Shown piece by piece: positions 1 to 10,646 of a stretch of 64,000 nucleotides of DNA. Both the position numbers and the translations under genes were made by a program. How positions within the stretch are numbered: the first letter of the stretch is position 1; each line of letters starts with the position of its first letter. The notes under the pieces are model-generated. The model was not told where the DNA came from. It saw only the letters and a program-made list of their open reading frames with translations, and made no database searches. Source of the DNA: a bacterium (GTDB lineage Bacteria; Campylobacterota; Campylobacteria; Campylobacterales; Sulfurovaceae); assembly GCA_018822805.1 (NCBI GenBank), contig JAHJJU010000051.1:1-64000 (forward strand), written 5' to 3'.

Positions 1-32
1 ATTAAAAAAATATTCTATATTAAGGAATAAAT

Positions 33-3000
33 ATGTTTTTAATAAAAATACTTTTATTTGTTATATTGCTCTTTAGTTTTGCTTTTTCTAAAGGTGAAGT
101 TTCAAAAATTTATGCCCACCATGAAGATGCTTCAAAAACAGACTATTACGCTAATGGAAAAAAACATAAATGGGGTGAAGGGAACAATCTTATTATTGAT
201 GGATTTGAATATAACGGTCATCGATACAACTACATAAGCGATTCACCTATTGTTAAAATCCGAAGAGTAGATAATACATCTGCTTCCGGTGAACCTTGTG
301 GTCTCTTTGCTGAAAAAAAGAATAATGACTACAAACTCTCTCCTTCTTTTCCACAAACCGATGGCAAATGCGATATGGCAAAAGTAATGGCCGGTCGTAC
401 CATTAATGTTGGAGCATTAGACCTTTTTAGAAATGTAGGATATACGGCTAAAAATGTTGAAAGAGTCGATTTTATTAGTCCAAATGGTATTAATGCACCA
501 TCAAAAAACAGTGACCTTCCCAAAGCCGGACACGTTGTTACTGAAAAAAGTGGAAACAACTATTTACAAATTGCTGCCATACTATCGATTGATGAAAATA
601 ATAACCCTACTTCATTTGGTCCATTAGTAATGGTTCATAAAAGCTATGATTCGGATTCAAATGTACGCTATGGCATGAGCAAAATCTATTTGCCTGATGA
701 CTCATACATCTATGAGCAAAGCTTAGGCTTTTATGTGGACAATACTTCAGGAGATCAAGGAGAACCTTGGTACATTGAAAGTACTAATGAAGCATTGGGC
801 ATGGCATTTGTAAGCCTTCAAGATTTAGGTGTAAGTGCCGGTCAGAAGTATTATGGATTTGCCTATTTTGGACGTGATGTTACAACACAAAATGATACAT
901 TAACCGATGTAACAACTTTCCCAAGAGATACAGGAGGAGACACTGCTGACCCATATGGAGGTGTGGCTTCGTATTTTGCCGATGAAGAGGTGGTTATACC
1001 ACCATCGAATGTAGCCACCTGTTATGCTCTACCCGATGACAACTCTAAATTGTATAAAGTAACCATGTTACCTAACGGTACCCCCCTACCTACCCCTACG
1101 ACCATAAACCTATCAACCACTTTTAATGGAGAAGGTACTGCTTTTAGGGCCAGTAACAACACACTCTATGCCTTTAAAGAGGGAAGCAACACCGATTTGT
1201 ATGCCATAAATTTAACCACCAATTCCATTAATAAAGCTAAAGATAATCTATTAAATGATGAAGTCGAAGGTGCTGAATTTTACTATGATCCCATAGCAAA
1301 ACAAGAGATACTTTATATTATCGGATCAGAGTCCAACTCTAAACTTTATGCTTATTATGCCGATACATGGGCTGCTCTACCCGGTTACCCAAAAAGTATT
1401 TATGGAGCTACCACCAGCATAGACAGTTTGGCGATTAACCCCTTAAATGGAGAAGCTTTTGGTGCTGATGACTACAATTATAACCATCAATCTCCTAAAC
1501 TTTATCACATTGATTTAAAAACAGGGAAGAGTACCTTTAAAGTTCAAACCAGTGATATCGTTGATGCAGAGGGATTAGCCTTTGCCAGTGATGGAAATTT
1601 ATACATCGAAGATGAAAGATACTTAAATGGTCGTAAAATTTATCAACTCAACTTAGAAACAGGTGCATTAACTCCTGCAGCAGAACTTGGAGGTTCTGAC
1701 GATGTTGAAGGGCTTTCATGTAATGGTACACAGATAGCCATTGACAAACCTACGATAAGAATCGATGACCAGACCATCACAGAGGGTGATAATGGTACTC
1801 AAAACTTAGTATTCAATATTACCCTTAGTAAAGCACCGACAGAAGCCGTAACTTTTGATTATGCCGTTTTTGATGGAAACAACAGTGATACTGAATTAAA
1901 TGCACAGGCACCCGGTGATTATAGCTCTACAGCAACCAAAACTAAAATTAGTGATGAGCAATACACCATTAGCGTTCCCGTTAATGGAGATGATCTTTTT
2001 GAAAATAATGAAACCTTAATTGTTAAACTTAGCAATATAGCAGGTGCTATTATAGAAAAAGATGTTGCTGTAGGTACGATTATAAACGATGATGAAAAGA
2101 ACAATGGTTGTCAAGAGAAAAGCTTCTCTATAATTAACTGGGATTTTGAAAGTGGAAGCTACCCTAATGTACCTGATGGATGGACAAGCCAAACTCGTTC
2201 AGCAGGACCAGGTTTTCACTATCGTGGTGATCAAATTGCTGATGATGAAGGAATCTTAATTTTAGGTGCCGATGCTGAAACATGGCAAGATATCGATGTC
2301 TCTAGTCGTGGAGGTGGGGAATATCTTCTCTCTTATTATGAGTCACGTCACGACTACGCCAATGTTGAAGGCTCTGTACGTATGAAGTTTCTTGATGGCA
2401 GTAAGCGTATTATTGGAGAGAGTAGCCATAGCCCTATTACAAGCAAATACAACAGCAATGTCAAAAAACTTGAAGGTCCAAAAGAGATTACAACTACAGC
2501 TCCCAATGGTACCCAATACATACGTATCTTCTTTGAGGGAAAAGGATCATTTGCTACCGGTTTTGCAAAAATAGATAAAGTGAAGCTTGATTACAAGTGT
2601 GATAATCCAACACCCATTACCCCCATAGCCGAATACCGTTTCGATGAGTGTTTTTGGAATGGAACAACAGGTGAAGTTAACGATAGCAGTGGAAACGATC
2701 TTCACGGTACAGCTAAAAATGGGCTAAATACAACTCCTGACGGTAAAATAGAACGTAGTGGTTTATTTGATGGAACTGATGATTATATTGATTTAGGAAA
2801 CAATTTTAACCCTGAAAATAGTGATACATGGAGTGTCTCTGTGTGGTTTAAATCAAAAACCACCAATGGTACGCAGATTATCTATAATAAAGAGAATTTA
2901 TATGAAGCTGCTGTAATGAATGGTTACTTCATGTATGCTTTTAAACCATACTGGGCGTGGGGAAATTCATTTCCTGTAGTACCCGATACTTGGTATCATG

Positions 3001-6000
3001 CAGTAATTACTTATGATGGTGTTCAACAAAAAGTTTATAAAGATGGTGTTGAAGTCTACAGTAGAAACCAAACTGGTAATATAGGTTCAAATACTAACAA
3101 ACTTCTTATAGGTGCTCGTGGCTCCAACACACCTCATAGCTTTTTCAATGGTAATATTGATGAGTTCAAAATATATAATAATACACTCTCAGCATCTCAA
3201 ATTAAAAAGATGTATGACAATGAAAAAAATGCTACAAACTGGGATGAAACCTCTAGAGATCCCGTCTCTTGTATGCAACCAATCAACTGTCTGCCAACAG
3301 CACTCATGTTCCAAAACAAACCAACCGACATCAATGTACTTGATTTAATGACAGGAAAGATGAATGAACTTAAAGCTGATGTTCTTGAAAACAATATTAA
3401 CGGTGTAGGTTATAATAAAAAAGATGGTTATTTTTGGGGATCGGATCATACCCTTAAAAACGGTACAGTAGTGCAAATAGGACAAGATGCTTCAGGAGAT
3501 ACCGTCGCTAAAAGCTACCAAATTGAAAACTATACAGGAAGCTCCTATGTAGGAGATATTGATGCCCATGGTCACCTCTATTTAAAAAGTGGAAAAGTTG
3601 TTGATGTTATTGATTTAGACCCCAACTCAAACAACTATCTAAAACATATTCATACCTTTAACTTAACATCAAATTTGAGTTTTACTGACTGGGCATTTAA
3701 TCCTAATGATGATTTTTTATATGCAATTAATAATGGAAACAGCACCAAATACCTTTATAAAATCGACCCAAGTGATGGAACGATTTTAAGTCAAACAGAT
3801 ACAAAAATTACAGGTAATAGAACCTTTGGAGCCAACTTTTTTGATGCCGATGGTTTTCTTTACAGCTATGACAACAACACAGGACAAATTTTTAGAACCG
3901 ATGTTAAAAACAATGCCCATACCGATCCTTTATCTGACAAAGGAAGCCCGGTATCGTTAAACGATGGAGCTATGTGTACGGACATAACATTTAAATTTGA
4001 TTTTGGTGACTTACCCGACAGTTATGGAACCACATTAGCTCAAGATGGAGCACGACACAGCCTTCCCTCTTCTAGCCATGCCAGCATCTATATGGGAAGT
4101 ACGGTAACGCATGAAAATGAAGGACGACCTTCGGACGATGCACACTTAGATAGTGCCGATGACGGTGTTGATTTTAATAACAGCTCCCTACAAGGTGCCA
4201 CACTTTATGCTGGTCAAAATGCAACATTTAATGTAACCGTAGCAGGTAACGGATACCTTAACGCATGGATAGACTGGAATGCTGACGGAGACTTTAACGA
4301 TACCAATGAACAGATTGCAACGAATATTTCAAACACAGGAAACGTTATTAACTTTACCATCACTGCACCAAACAATAAAACACGAACAACCTATGCACGG
4401 TTTAGATACAGTTCCGAATACGACCTCAATGCTACAGGTTATGCGATTAATGGTGAAGTGGAAGATTATCAAATCGATATCAAGGGAAATTTACAGCCGT
4501 TTACCTGTTCCGAAGACTCCTATATGTTTGCAGGAGACTCAAAAACAACCCCTGTTGATGCTTATCAAATAGACTTAAAAACAGGAGACTATAATAAAAC
4601 TGCAGATAACTTCTATGCTACCAACATCAATGCCATTGGATACAACGTAATTGATAATATGATTTGGGGATATGACCGAGGCACCAAAAAAATTGCACAA
4701 GTTGATAGCCAATTTACTGTTGCAGAGTACGCTGTTTCTACCCTTATTGATGGTGATTGGTTTATGGGAGATGTCTCTTTAGACGGTATTCTATATATGT
4801 ATAGTAGAAACAATCAATATATGTATAAAGTTGATGTCAATAAAAACTCAGCAACTTATTTAACAGAGTTGCCTAAATTAAGACTCACTAATAAAAATTT
4901 AGACTCAGGTGATTTTTCATTTCACCCGATAGATAAGATGATTTATATGCCAAATGAACAAGATGGTAATCTTTATAAAATTAATCCATCAACAGGAGAA
5001 GTGACGAACTTGGATTCTATGAATCTTACCGATACCTCTATGAGTTTCAATGTCACATTTTTTGATAAAAATGGAAACTTCTATATTCAAAATGATAAAG
5101 TAGGAAAAGTTTATCAAATTGACCTTAGTGACACGGAAAATCCTAATCCAACAGCCAGTTTTTTTTCAAATCTTCCAGGAATGAATTATAGTGATGGAGC
5201 AAGATGTCCAAATGCCGATTTAGAACAACCTTCAAGACTTCGTATTAAAAACAATATTAGTAAACCCGAAGGAGACAGTGGAATTACAGAATTTACCTTT
5301 ACCCTACTCTTTGATAAACCTACCAACAATGCAGGTTTTTCATTTATTATTAGAGATGGTACGGATGCCCGATCCCCCATTGTTCCTGCTCAACAGGCTT
5401 CACCTGAAAATGATTACCTATCTCAATCAGGGTATATTGCTGTTCCTTTAGGTGCACAAGAACTCAACATCACCGTTCAAGTCGTTGGTGATCAAAAAAT
5501 GGAATTCAATGAAGAGTTTTATCTAGATCTGTATGACCCTAAAAATATTTTGCTACAAGACAGTCGAGGTGTGGGAACCATTATAAACGATGATATGGTA
5601 CTCTTTAATATTGAGCGAACCAACAGTGACACCGTAGACAATGCTACACAAAAACAAAAAGAGTCGCTCTATACACAAATAACAGGGCGTGACTTTAACT
5701 ATGCCGTTGTGGTTTATGATGAAAATCAAACCATTAATGCCCAAGCCAATGTAGAGGGCATTACGCTAAAAGTAGAGCTTTTTGATTACAACAGTTCTGT
5801 AACCGATAATCTGCTTTACAGCTCCTATCTCTATTTCCCAGAATCTGAATTGAAATCGAGACTTAAAGTAATCGATAAAGAGGATCTAAAAATAGCACAA
5901 GCTACACGTGATGCCGGCTTTAAAATCTCTTATTTAGTCGATCAAAACGACTCGATTGTTTACGGTCAATACAACAATGAAACAGCGTACAATACCAATA

Positions 6001-7754
6001 AGAAAAGCCATCGTGAAGAGACGGTTAATGCTAGAGATAATTTTGCCATTCGTCCGGCTTCATATCGTGTAAGTATAGATGAAAACGGTACTCAACTATT
6101 GCAAAACAACAAAGAAAATTCAATTAATCTTGCTGCAGAACATGACTATAACCTATTGGCTTACGCAACACGGTATCAATCAGAAGATATTGCCCTAAAC
6201 TATACAATAACAGACAGTCAAGAGTTGAATGTAAGTATGATTTTTAAAAACAAAGAGAAACTAATCTGTGATAATGAAGAGGATAAAAATCAAAATAACG
6301 CAGAAAGTATGAAATATCTCTTTAATGACGGAGTTCTAACGGGTAGCAATACCTTGACACACGATAATGTTGGAACCTATACCTTACATATTCAAGATAT
6401 CAATTGGACAAAAGTTGACCAAAACAGTAACAGTGATTTAGCAGGGTGTATAGCCAACAGTGCCATTGTATCAGAGAGTGGTGATGAAAAATCCGGTTGT
6501 AATGTTGTCTCAAACTTAAATGACGCGATGAAGGACTACAGTCCAAAACACTACAACATGGATGTTACTTTTAAACCATATGCCTTTGATTTAAATAATA
6601 TGTCCCTCATTAATTTACCAAAAACAGCACACAACTATGTCTATATGAATGATTTGCATGATAACACCGGTATGGGTGTACATATCAACGGAGATGTGAT
6701 TGCAAAAGGAGAAAAAGGAAGTACTTTAACCAACTTTAGTACAGGCTGTGTTGCTGAAGATGTTGAAATTTCTATTGATTACAATGTAACCACAACGGAA
6801 GGTACCTTCTCTAAAACTGTTTCGGATAATACAGACTCTAAAAGTAATAAAGACGATGATGACGATGATGATAAAAGTTACACAAATCCTTTTGATTTTC
6901 TAAAAAAATTCTTTTCTTTAGATGATTTTGATATAAAAACAACTCGAAACAGTAAAGTACAATCCAGTTTAATTATTGGACACAATGGAACAGAAAACAA
7001 TGCAACATACCAAGAGTTACATGAACCAATTACACTTAATAAAGCGTACTTTTTAAACGAAAATAATGGAAGCTGTAATCTTGAGATACTTTACAATATT
7101 GAAAAAGACTACAAAGAGACCATTAACCCTGTAAAAATAGACTTTATATCACTAGAAGCTAATGCTACAACATCAAATTCAACAGTTAATAATCAAGAGT
7201 GGTTCCCTACAGGTAAACAAAATTTAAATCAAACACGATACTTTTATTTTACCCGTCTTGCTCCGGATCTTGAAAACTACAATACTATTTATGATAGAAC
7301 CCTAGCAACGCCTGTTACCATAGAGATCTATTGTGAACATAATCGTTCATGGTGTACAGAAATGATAGGCAGTAATGGACTCAACAGTGCCAATACCCAA
7401 GTAGGTTGGTATACAGCTCAGCATCATGACGTTCTAACCGATGGAACAATTAACGTATTTGAAATAGATGAAGACAATGTTACCGTAACCGATATCAGTA
7501 ACTCATTTTATAACGATGGTCGCTTTAATCAAATAAAAACCAACTACAGTGGTGATAAAAAAACAGTAGTAACGAAAATTGATATTTATGCAACCAGTTG
7601 GCTTAACTATCATCCAAATGCTGTAAACGGTATACCATTTTGGAAAATTAAATTTAAAAAAATGGCACCGGCTGACCCTAGTGGAATTGGTCAAACAGGG
7701 CACAAACTAGAACTCAATAGAAATGCCGTACCTGCAAATCGATTGGGTTGGTAA
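33..7754 (+). CDS. Giant secreted multidomain surface protein (2573 aa), MshQ-like: signal peptide, beta-propeller-like units, two Calx-beta-like domains, LamG-like domain, GEVED-type domain
   Basis: SD aaggaa before ATG; N-terminal MFLIKILLFVILLFSFAFSKG signal peptide; Calx-beta-like endings GTIINDDEK and GTIINDDMV; LamG-like FDGTDDYIDLGNNF...NIDEFKIYNNTLSASQI; WIDWNADGDFND...NGEVEDYQI; located directly upstream of prepilin-like genes. Confidence 0.8.
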   Translation: MFLIKILLFVILLFSFAFSKGEVSKIYAHHEDASKTDYYANGKKHKWGEGNNLIIDGFEYNGHRYNYISDSPIVKIRRVDNTSASGEPCGLFAEKKNNDYKLSPSFPQTDGKCDMAKVMAGRTINVGALDLFRNVGYTAKNVERVDFISPNGINAPSKNSDLPKAGHVVTEKSGNNYLQIAAILSIDENNNPTSFGPLVMVHKSYDSDSNVRYGMSKIYLPDDSYIYEQSLGFYVDNTSGDQGEPWYIESTNEALGMAFVSLQDLGVSAGQKYYGFAYFGRDVTTQNDTLTDVTTFPRDTGGDTADPYGGVASYFADEEVVIPPSNVATCYALPDDNSKLYKVTMLPNGTPLPTPTTINLSTTFNGEGTAFRASNNTLYAFKEGSNTDLYAINLTTNSINKAKDNLLNDEVEGAEFYYDPIAKQEILYIIGSESNSKLYAYYADTWAALPGYPKSIYGATTSIDSLAINPLNGEAFGADDYNYNHQSPKLYHIDLKTGKSTFKVQTSDIVDAEGLAFASDGNLYIEDERYLNGRKIYQLNLETGALTPAAELGGSDDVEGLSCNGTQIAIDKPTIRIDDQTITEGDNGTQNLVFNITLSKAPTEAVTFDYAVFDGNNSDTELNAQAPGDYSSTATKTKISDEQYTISVPVNGDDLFENNETLIVKLSNIAGAIIEKDVAVGTIINDDEKNNGCQEKSFSIINWDFESGSYPNVPDGWTSQTRSAGPGFHYRGDQIADDEGILILGADAETWQDIDVSSRGGGEYLLSYYESRHDYANVEGSVRMKFLDGSKRIIGESSHSPITSKYNSNVKKLEGPKEITTTAPNGTQYIRIFFEGKGSFATGFAKIDKVKLDYKCDNPTPITPIAEYRFDECFWNGTTGEVNDSSGNDLHGTAKNGLNTTPDGKIERSGLFDGTDDYIDLGNNFNPENSDTWSVSVWFKSKTTNGTQIIYNKENLYEAAVMNGYFMYAFKPYWAWGNSFPVVPDTWYHAVITYDGVQQKVYKDGVEVYSRNQTGNIGSNTNKLLIGARGSNTPHSFFNGNIDEFKIYNNTLSASQIKKMYDNEKNATNWDETSRDPVSCMQPINCLPTALMFQNKPTDINVLDLMTGKMNELKADVLENNINGVGYNKKDGYFWGSDHTLKNGTVVQIGQDASGDTVAKSYQIENYTGSSYVGDIDAHGHLYLKSGKVVDVIDLDPNSNNYLKHIHTFNLTSNLSFTDWAFNPNDDFLYAINNGNSTKYLYKIDPSDGTILSQTDTKITGNRTFGANFFDADGFLYSYDNNTGQIFRTDVKNNAHTDPLSDKGSPVSLNDGAMCTDITFKFDFGDLPDSYGTTLAQDGARHSLPSSSHASIYMGSTVTHENEGRPSDDAHLDSADDGVDFNNSSLQGATLYAGQNATFNVTVAGNGYLNAWIDWNADGDFNDTNEQIATNISNTGNVINFTITAPNNKTRTTYARFRYSSEYDLNATGYAINGEVEDYQIDIKGNLQPFTCSEDSYMFAGDSKTTPVDAYQIDLKTGDYNKTADNFYATNINAIGYNVIDNMIWGYDRGTKKIAQVDSQFTVAEYAVSTLIDGDWFMGDVSLDGILYMYSRNNQYMYKVDVNKNSATYLTELPKLRLTNKNLDSGDFSFHPIDKMIYMPNEQDGNLYKINPSTGEVTNLDSMNLTDTSMSFNVTFFDKNGNFYIQNDKVGKVYQIDLSDTENPNPTASFFSNLPGMNYSDGARCPNADLEQPSRLRIKNNISKPEGDSGITEFTFTLLFDKPTNNAGFSFIIRDGTDARSPIVPAQQASPENDYLSQSGYIAVPLGAQELNITVQVVGDQKMEFNEEFYLDLYDPKNILLQDSRGVGTIINDDMVLFNIERTNSDTVDNATQKQKESLYTQITGRDFNYAVVVYDENQTINAQANVEGITLKVELFDYNSSVTDNLLYSSYLYFPESELKSRLKVIDKEDLKIAQATRDAGFKISYLVDQNDSIVYGQYNNETAYNTNKKSHREETVNARDNFAIRPASYRVSIDENGTQLLQNNKENSINLAAEHDYNLLAYATRYQSEDIALNYTITDSQELNVSMIFKNKEKLICDNEEDKNQNNAESMKYLFNDGVLTGSNTLTHDNVGTYTLHIQDINWTKVDQNSNSDLAGCIANSAIVSESGDEKSGCNVVSNLNDAMKDYSPKHYNMDVTFKPYAFDLNNMSLINLPKTAHNYVYMNDLHDNTGMGVHINGDVIAKGEKGSTLTNFSTGCVAEDVEISIDYNVTTTEGTFSKTVSDNTDSKSNKDDDDDDDKSYTNPFDFLKKFFSLDDFDIKTTRNSKVQSSLIIGHNGTENNATYQELHEPITLNKAYFLNENNGSCNLEILYNIEKDYKETINPVKIDFISLEANATTSNSTVNNQEWFPTGKQNLNQTRYFYFTRLAPDLENYNTIYDRTLATPVTIEIYCEHNRSWCTEMIGSNGLNSANTQVGWYTAQHHDVLTDGTINVFEIDEDNVTVTDISNSFYNDGRFNQIKTNYSGDKKTVVTKIDIYATSWLNYHPNAVNGIPFWKIKFKKMAPADPSGIGQTGHKLELNRNAVPANRLGW

Positions 7755-7766
7755 AGGAGAAATCAA

Positions 7767-8507
7767 ATGAGAAAACAATTTAGACAGGGTATTGCCATGA
7801 TTGAACTAATCTTTGCATTGGTTATTATTGGTATTACCCTACTTTCAGCACCCATGTTGATTCAACAATCCATTGCAAGTTCCAATGTTGGGTTACAACA
7901 AGAAGCCATAGCAGCTATTGCTTCACATACCGGAATTATCTTAAGTTCTCATTGGGATGAAGCTGATGCCAATATAAGTAATTCAACAGCTTCCATACTG
8001 AGCATTACTCGGACTCCTCCATTAGCTCCGGGTGTAACTGATCCTTTTACTTTTGATATAAGCAATACAAGAGCCGGTATGAAAAACATATTTGCACGTA
8101 CCACCTTGGTTGGGGGTGAACTTGCTCCTCCTTCTCTTACCTTTGGTTTTGATACCAATGACTCCAACTATACGGATGATGTTGATGATTACCATGGTGC
8201 AATAGTCAGTTTAACTGTTTATAATAATGAAGATACCACCGTAAGTACCGGTGACTATGTCGATAAAGATTTAAACTTAACCACTATTGTAACCTATGCC
8301 GATGATATTACCACGCTGCAAGTGAATACTACAGCCAATGATATTTTTAATAATCGTAACATTACAGGACAAAGCAACATCAAATTTATTACAACACGAT
8401 TGACCACCAACAACACAGCAGATGAGTTAGAAAAAGACATCACTTTACATGCATTCTCTTGTAACATTGGTACATTTTTACCCAAAGGGGAGGAAGAGTT
8501 CAAATGA
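7767..8507 (+). CDS. Prepilin-like protein (MshD-like minor pilin)
   Basis: Type IV prepilin N-terminus GIAMIELIFALVIIGITLLSAPMLIQQ; 12 nt after the giant ORF. Confidence 0.75.
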   Translation: MRKQFRQGIAMIELIFALVIIGITLLSAPMLIQQSIASSNVGLQQEAIAAIASHTGIILSSHWDEADANISNSTASILSITRTPPLAPGVTDPFTFDISNTRAGMKNIFARTTLVGGELAPPSLTFGFDTNDSNYTDDVDDYHGAIVSLTVYNNEDTTVSTGDYVDKDLNLTTIVTYADDITTLQVNTTANDIFNNRNITGQSNIKFITTRLTTNNTADELEKDITLHAFSCNIGTFLPKGEEEFK

Positions 8508-9484
8508 AAAAACATAAAGGATTTAGTTTAATAGAAGTTATTTTTGTATTGGTTATTTTAGGTATTGTTGCCTCTATTGGTTCTTCTATTTTGGTACAGG
8601 TTTATGAAAACTACGTCATGCAAAGAGCCGTTTATAATGTTAGCAGTAAAACTGAACTCGCAGCCACACAAATGGTAAACCGTCTAAGCCACCGTATACA
8701 AGGGACAGCCATTTCAAAAGACCATGACAAATATTTGGATTATTATAATAATGGAGTTGCTATTGAAAGTAATGACTCTATTGCCCTTGATGACATTCCT
8801 GTAGGTGGTAGCAAATACACCACCATTGAGTGGATTGGGTACGACAACGACAGTTATGATGCCAATGCCACACCATATTGGAGTGGTGTCGCGAACTATA
8901 CATCCGGGGGTGGAGCATCAATCAATGGGTTTACTACACCGGGATCCGATTTGAATCATGCTGCTACCATTATAAATACTCTCTCTAATGGCAAAGTAGA
9001 TTTAACAACAAATCATCCGGCAGCTGTACTTTTTTATCAAGAAAACAATTATTATAAAACGGGTGAAGAATACGATTACAACTGTACGGGACTCTTACCT
9101 TCACATTTAGGTGGAACAACCAACTGTATTTTCCCTGTAGCACAAAATGGTTCAGAAGGATTAGCATTTACTACGACCACTGCACATCCGGTTCTTCAAC
9201 CTAAAATCATTACAGAACGTTATAAACTGGCATGGAGTGCTTATGCATTGGCTCCAGAGATGAACAGTAAAGGTCAATATGATTTGCTACTTTACTCCAA
9301 TTATCAACCATGGAATGGAGAGAACTATATTGATCACGGTACAAAAAAAACCATTATGAGAAACATTACGGTTTTCAAATTTTCAGAAACTGCCGGAGTG
9401 ATACAGTTTAAACTCTGTGCAACTGAAGCCATATCAAAAGATATGAATGTAAGTAACTGTAAAGAGAAGGTGGTCATACGATGA
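8504..9484 (+). CDS. Type IV prepilin / pseudopilin (MshO-like)
   Basis: MKKHKGFSLIEVIFVLVILGIVASIGSSI is a canonical G|FSLIEV prepilin cleavage site; ATG overlaps the upstream stop. Confidence 0.85.
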   Translation: MKKHKGFSLIEVIFVLVILGIVASIGSSILVQVYENYVMQRAVYNVSSKTELAATQMVNRLSHRIQGTAISKDHDKYLDYYNNGVAIESNDSIALDDIPVGGSKYTTIEWIGYDNDSYDANATPYWSGVANYTSGGGASINGFTTPGSDLNHAATIINTLSNGKVDLTTNHPAAVLFYQENNYYKTGEEYDYNCTGLLPSHLGGTTNCIFPVAQNGSEGLAFTTTTAHPVLQPKIITERYKLAWSAYALAPEMNSKGQYDLLLYSNYQPWNGENYIDHGTKKTIMRNITVFKFSETAGVIQFKLCATEAISKDMNVSNCKEKVVIR

Positions 9485-9969
9485 TTAAAATGCAACAAAT
9501 GCAACTTAAAAAATCTAAAAAAGCATTTTCTATGGTAACTGCCATCGTGACCATTGTGATTATGGCAACACTGACTTCACTCATTATGAGTGTAACAGGA
9601 AAAACCATGAAAGCAACCACACAACAGTACCAAAAAGAGCAAGCTGCTCTTTTAGCACGATCGTATACCGAGTTGGCACTGCTTTATGTATCAGGTTATG
9701 ACCGAACAGGTGGTGACTGTATAGAAACCATTACGGCACACTTTGGTCCGGCACATCCTTATGGATACGACATCACAACCAACATTCAATACATTGGTAA
9801 AGAGGCTGCATTGGTAGGATGTGGTCCGGCACTTTCCCGACTTAATGGAGGAAGCAGTTTTGATGAAACCATGTCCATTATTGTCGATATCTATATTAAA
9901 TATAGAAATTTAGATGATCCTTTAAATAGAGACATTACCTTTCACCGTAGAAGCTTACAAAAACTGTAG
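9481..9969 (+). CDS. Pseudopilin-like protein (MshP/PilX-like)
   Basis: KKAFSMVTAIVTIVIMATLTSLIMSVTGK hydrophobic N-helix; overlaps upstream stop by 4 nt. Confidence 0.65.
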   Translation: MIKMQQMQLKKSKKAFSMVTAIVTIVIMATLTSLIMSVTGKTMKATTQQYQKEQAALLARSYTELALLYVSGYDRTGGDCIETITAHFGPAHPYGYDITTNIQYIGKEAALVGCGPALSRLNGGSSFDETMSIIVDIYIKYRNLDDPLNRDITFHRRSLQKL

Positions 9970-9998
9970 TACTATTTACTATCTATTTACCTATTCTC

Positions 9999-10012
9999 GG
10001 TATAATATATTT
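9999..10012 (+). promoter_or_regulatory. Putative sigma70 -10 element (TATAAT at 10001-10006) for hpf
   Basis: cggTATAATatatttac about 60 nt upstream of the hpf start. Confidence 0.5.
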
Positions 10013-10066
10013 ACATAAACACTGACTACAAAAGGTGTTTTGTACAAAAACGTAAAAGGATAAATT

Positions 10067-10597
10067 ATGAGTAAAAATATAGTGGGAAGACGTTTTGACC
10101 TATCAGACTCTATTAGAGAACACATCTCTACAAGTATTGATGGCTTGAATATGTACAATTTAGAAATCATTTCAAGTAACACCATCGTAACAGCCGATAA
10201 CAAATCTAAAGAAGGGGTATCTGTAGAACTTGTTATCAACTTAAAAGATAAAAACACCATTGTTATTACTCAAAGTGACAAAGATGTTTATGTAGCAACA
10301 GACACGGCTATTGAAAGAGCAAAGAAAGCTCTAAGAAGACATGCTGATAAAATCAAAAATCATAAAGTTATGTCATTTAGAGATTTAGGTGCCGATGCAG
10401 AAGCAGTACTTGACCTAGAGCCGGAAGAAGTAGAATTGGTTCCAATGGATTTAGAGTTACACAAACCACTAGATTTTGACGAAGCTATCGAAGCATTAAA
10501 AGCTGAGAAGAAACGACAATTTATCGTATTTAATGACCATGACGGTTTAATGCGTGTTATGTATAAAAGAGCCGATGGGAAATTCGGTCTTTATTAA
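10067..10597 (+). CDS. hpf: Long-form ribosome hibernation promoting factor
   Basis: HPF/S30AE N-terminal domain plus conserved C-terminal FDEAIEALKAEKKRQFIVFNDHDGLMRVMYKRADGKFGLY. Confidence 0.9.
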   Translation: MSKNIVGRRFDLSDSIREHISTSIDGLNMYNLEIISSNTIVTADNKSKEGVSVELVINLKDKNTIVITQSDKDVYVATDTAIERAKKALRRHADKIKNHKVMSFRDLGADAEAVLDLEPEEVELVPMDLELHKPLDFDEAIEALKAEKKRQFIVFNDHDGLMRVMYKRADGKFGLY

Positions 10598-10622
10598 TAA
10601 CCTTTTTTTATTTTGAATAATC

Positions 10623-10646
10623 GGTGCGTTGCAAAACGCACCCTAC
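10623..10646 (-). repeat. REP-like hairpin with GTAG head (GTAGGGTGCGTTTTGCAACGCACC on the minus strand)
   Basis: 8-bp stem ggtgcgtt/aacgcacc; head overlaps the TAG stop of the 10643 CDS. Confidence 0.75.

Noticed and set aside
4279-4572. 97-aa ORF in another frame of the giant surface protein
   Set aside because: Same strand, different frame inside a continuous modular CDS; no independent RBS or domain.
6846-6879. Run of Asp codons (gac/gat) in the giant protein as a phase-variable repeat
   Set aside because: Trinucleotide and only seven codons long, so slippage would stay in frame; more likely an acidic linker or calcium-binding stretch.
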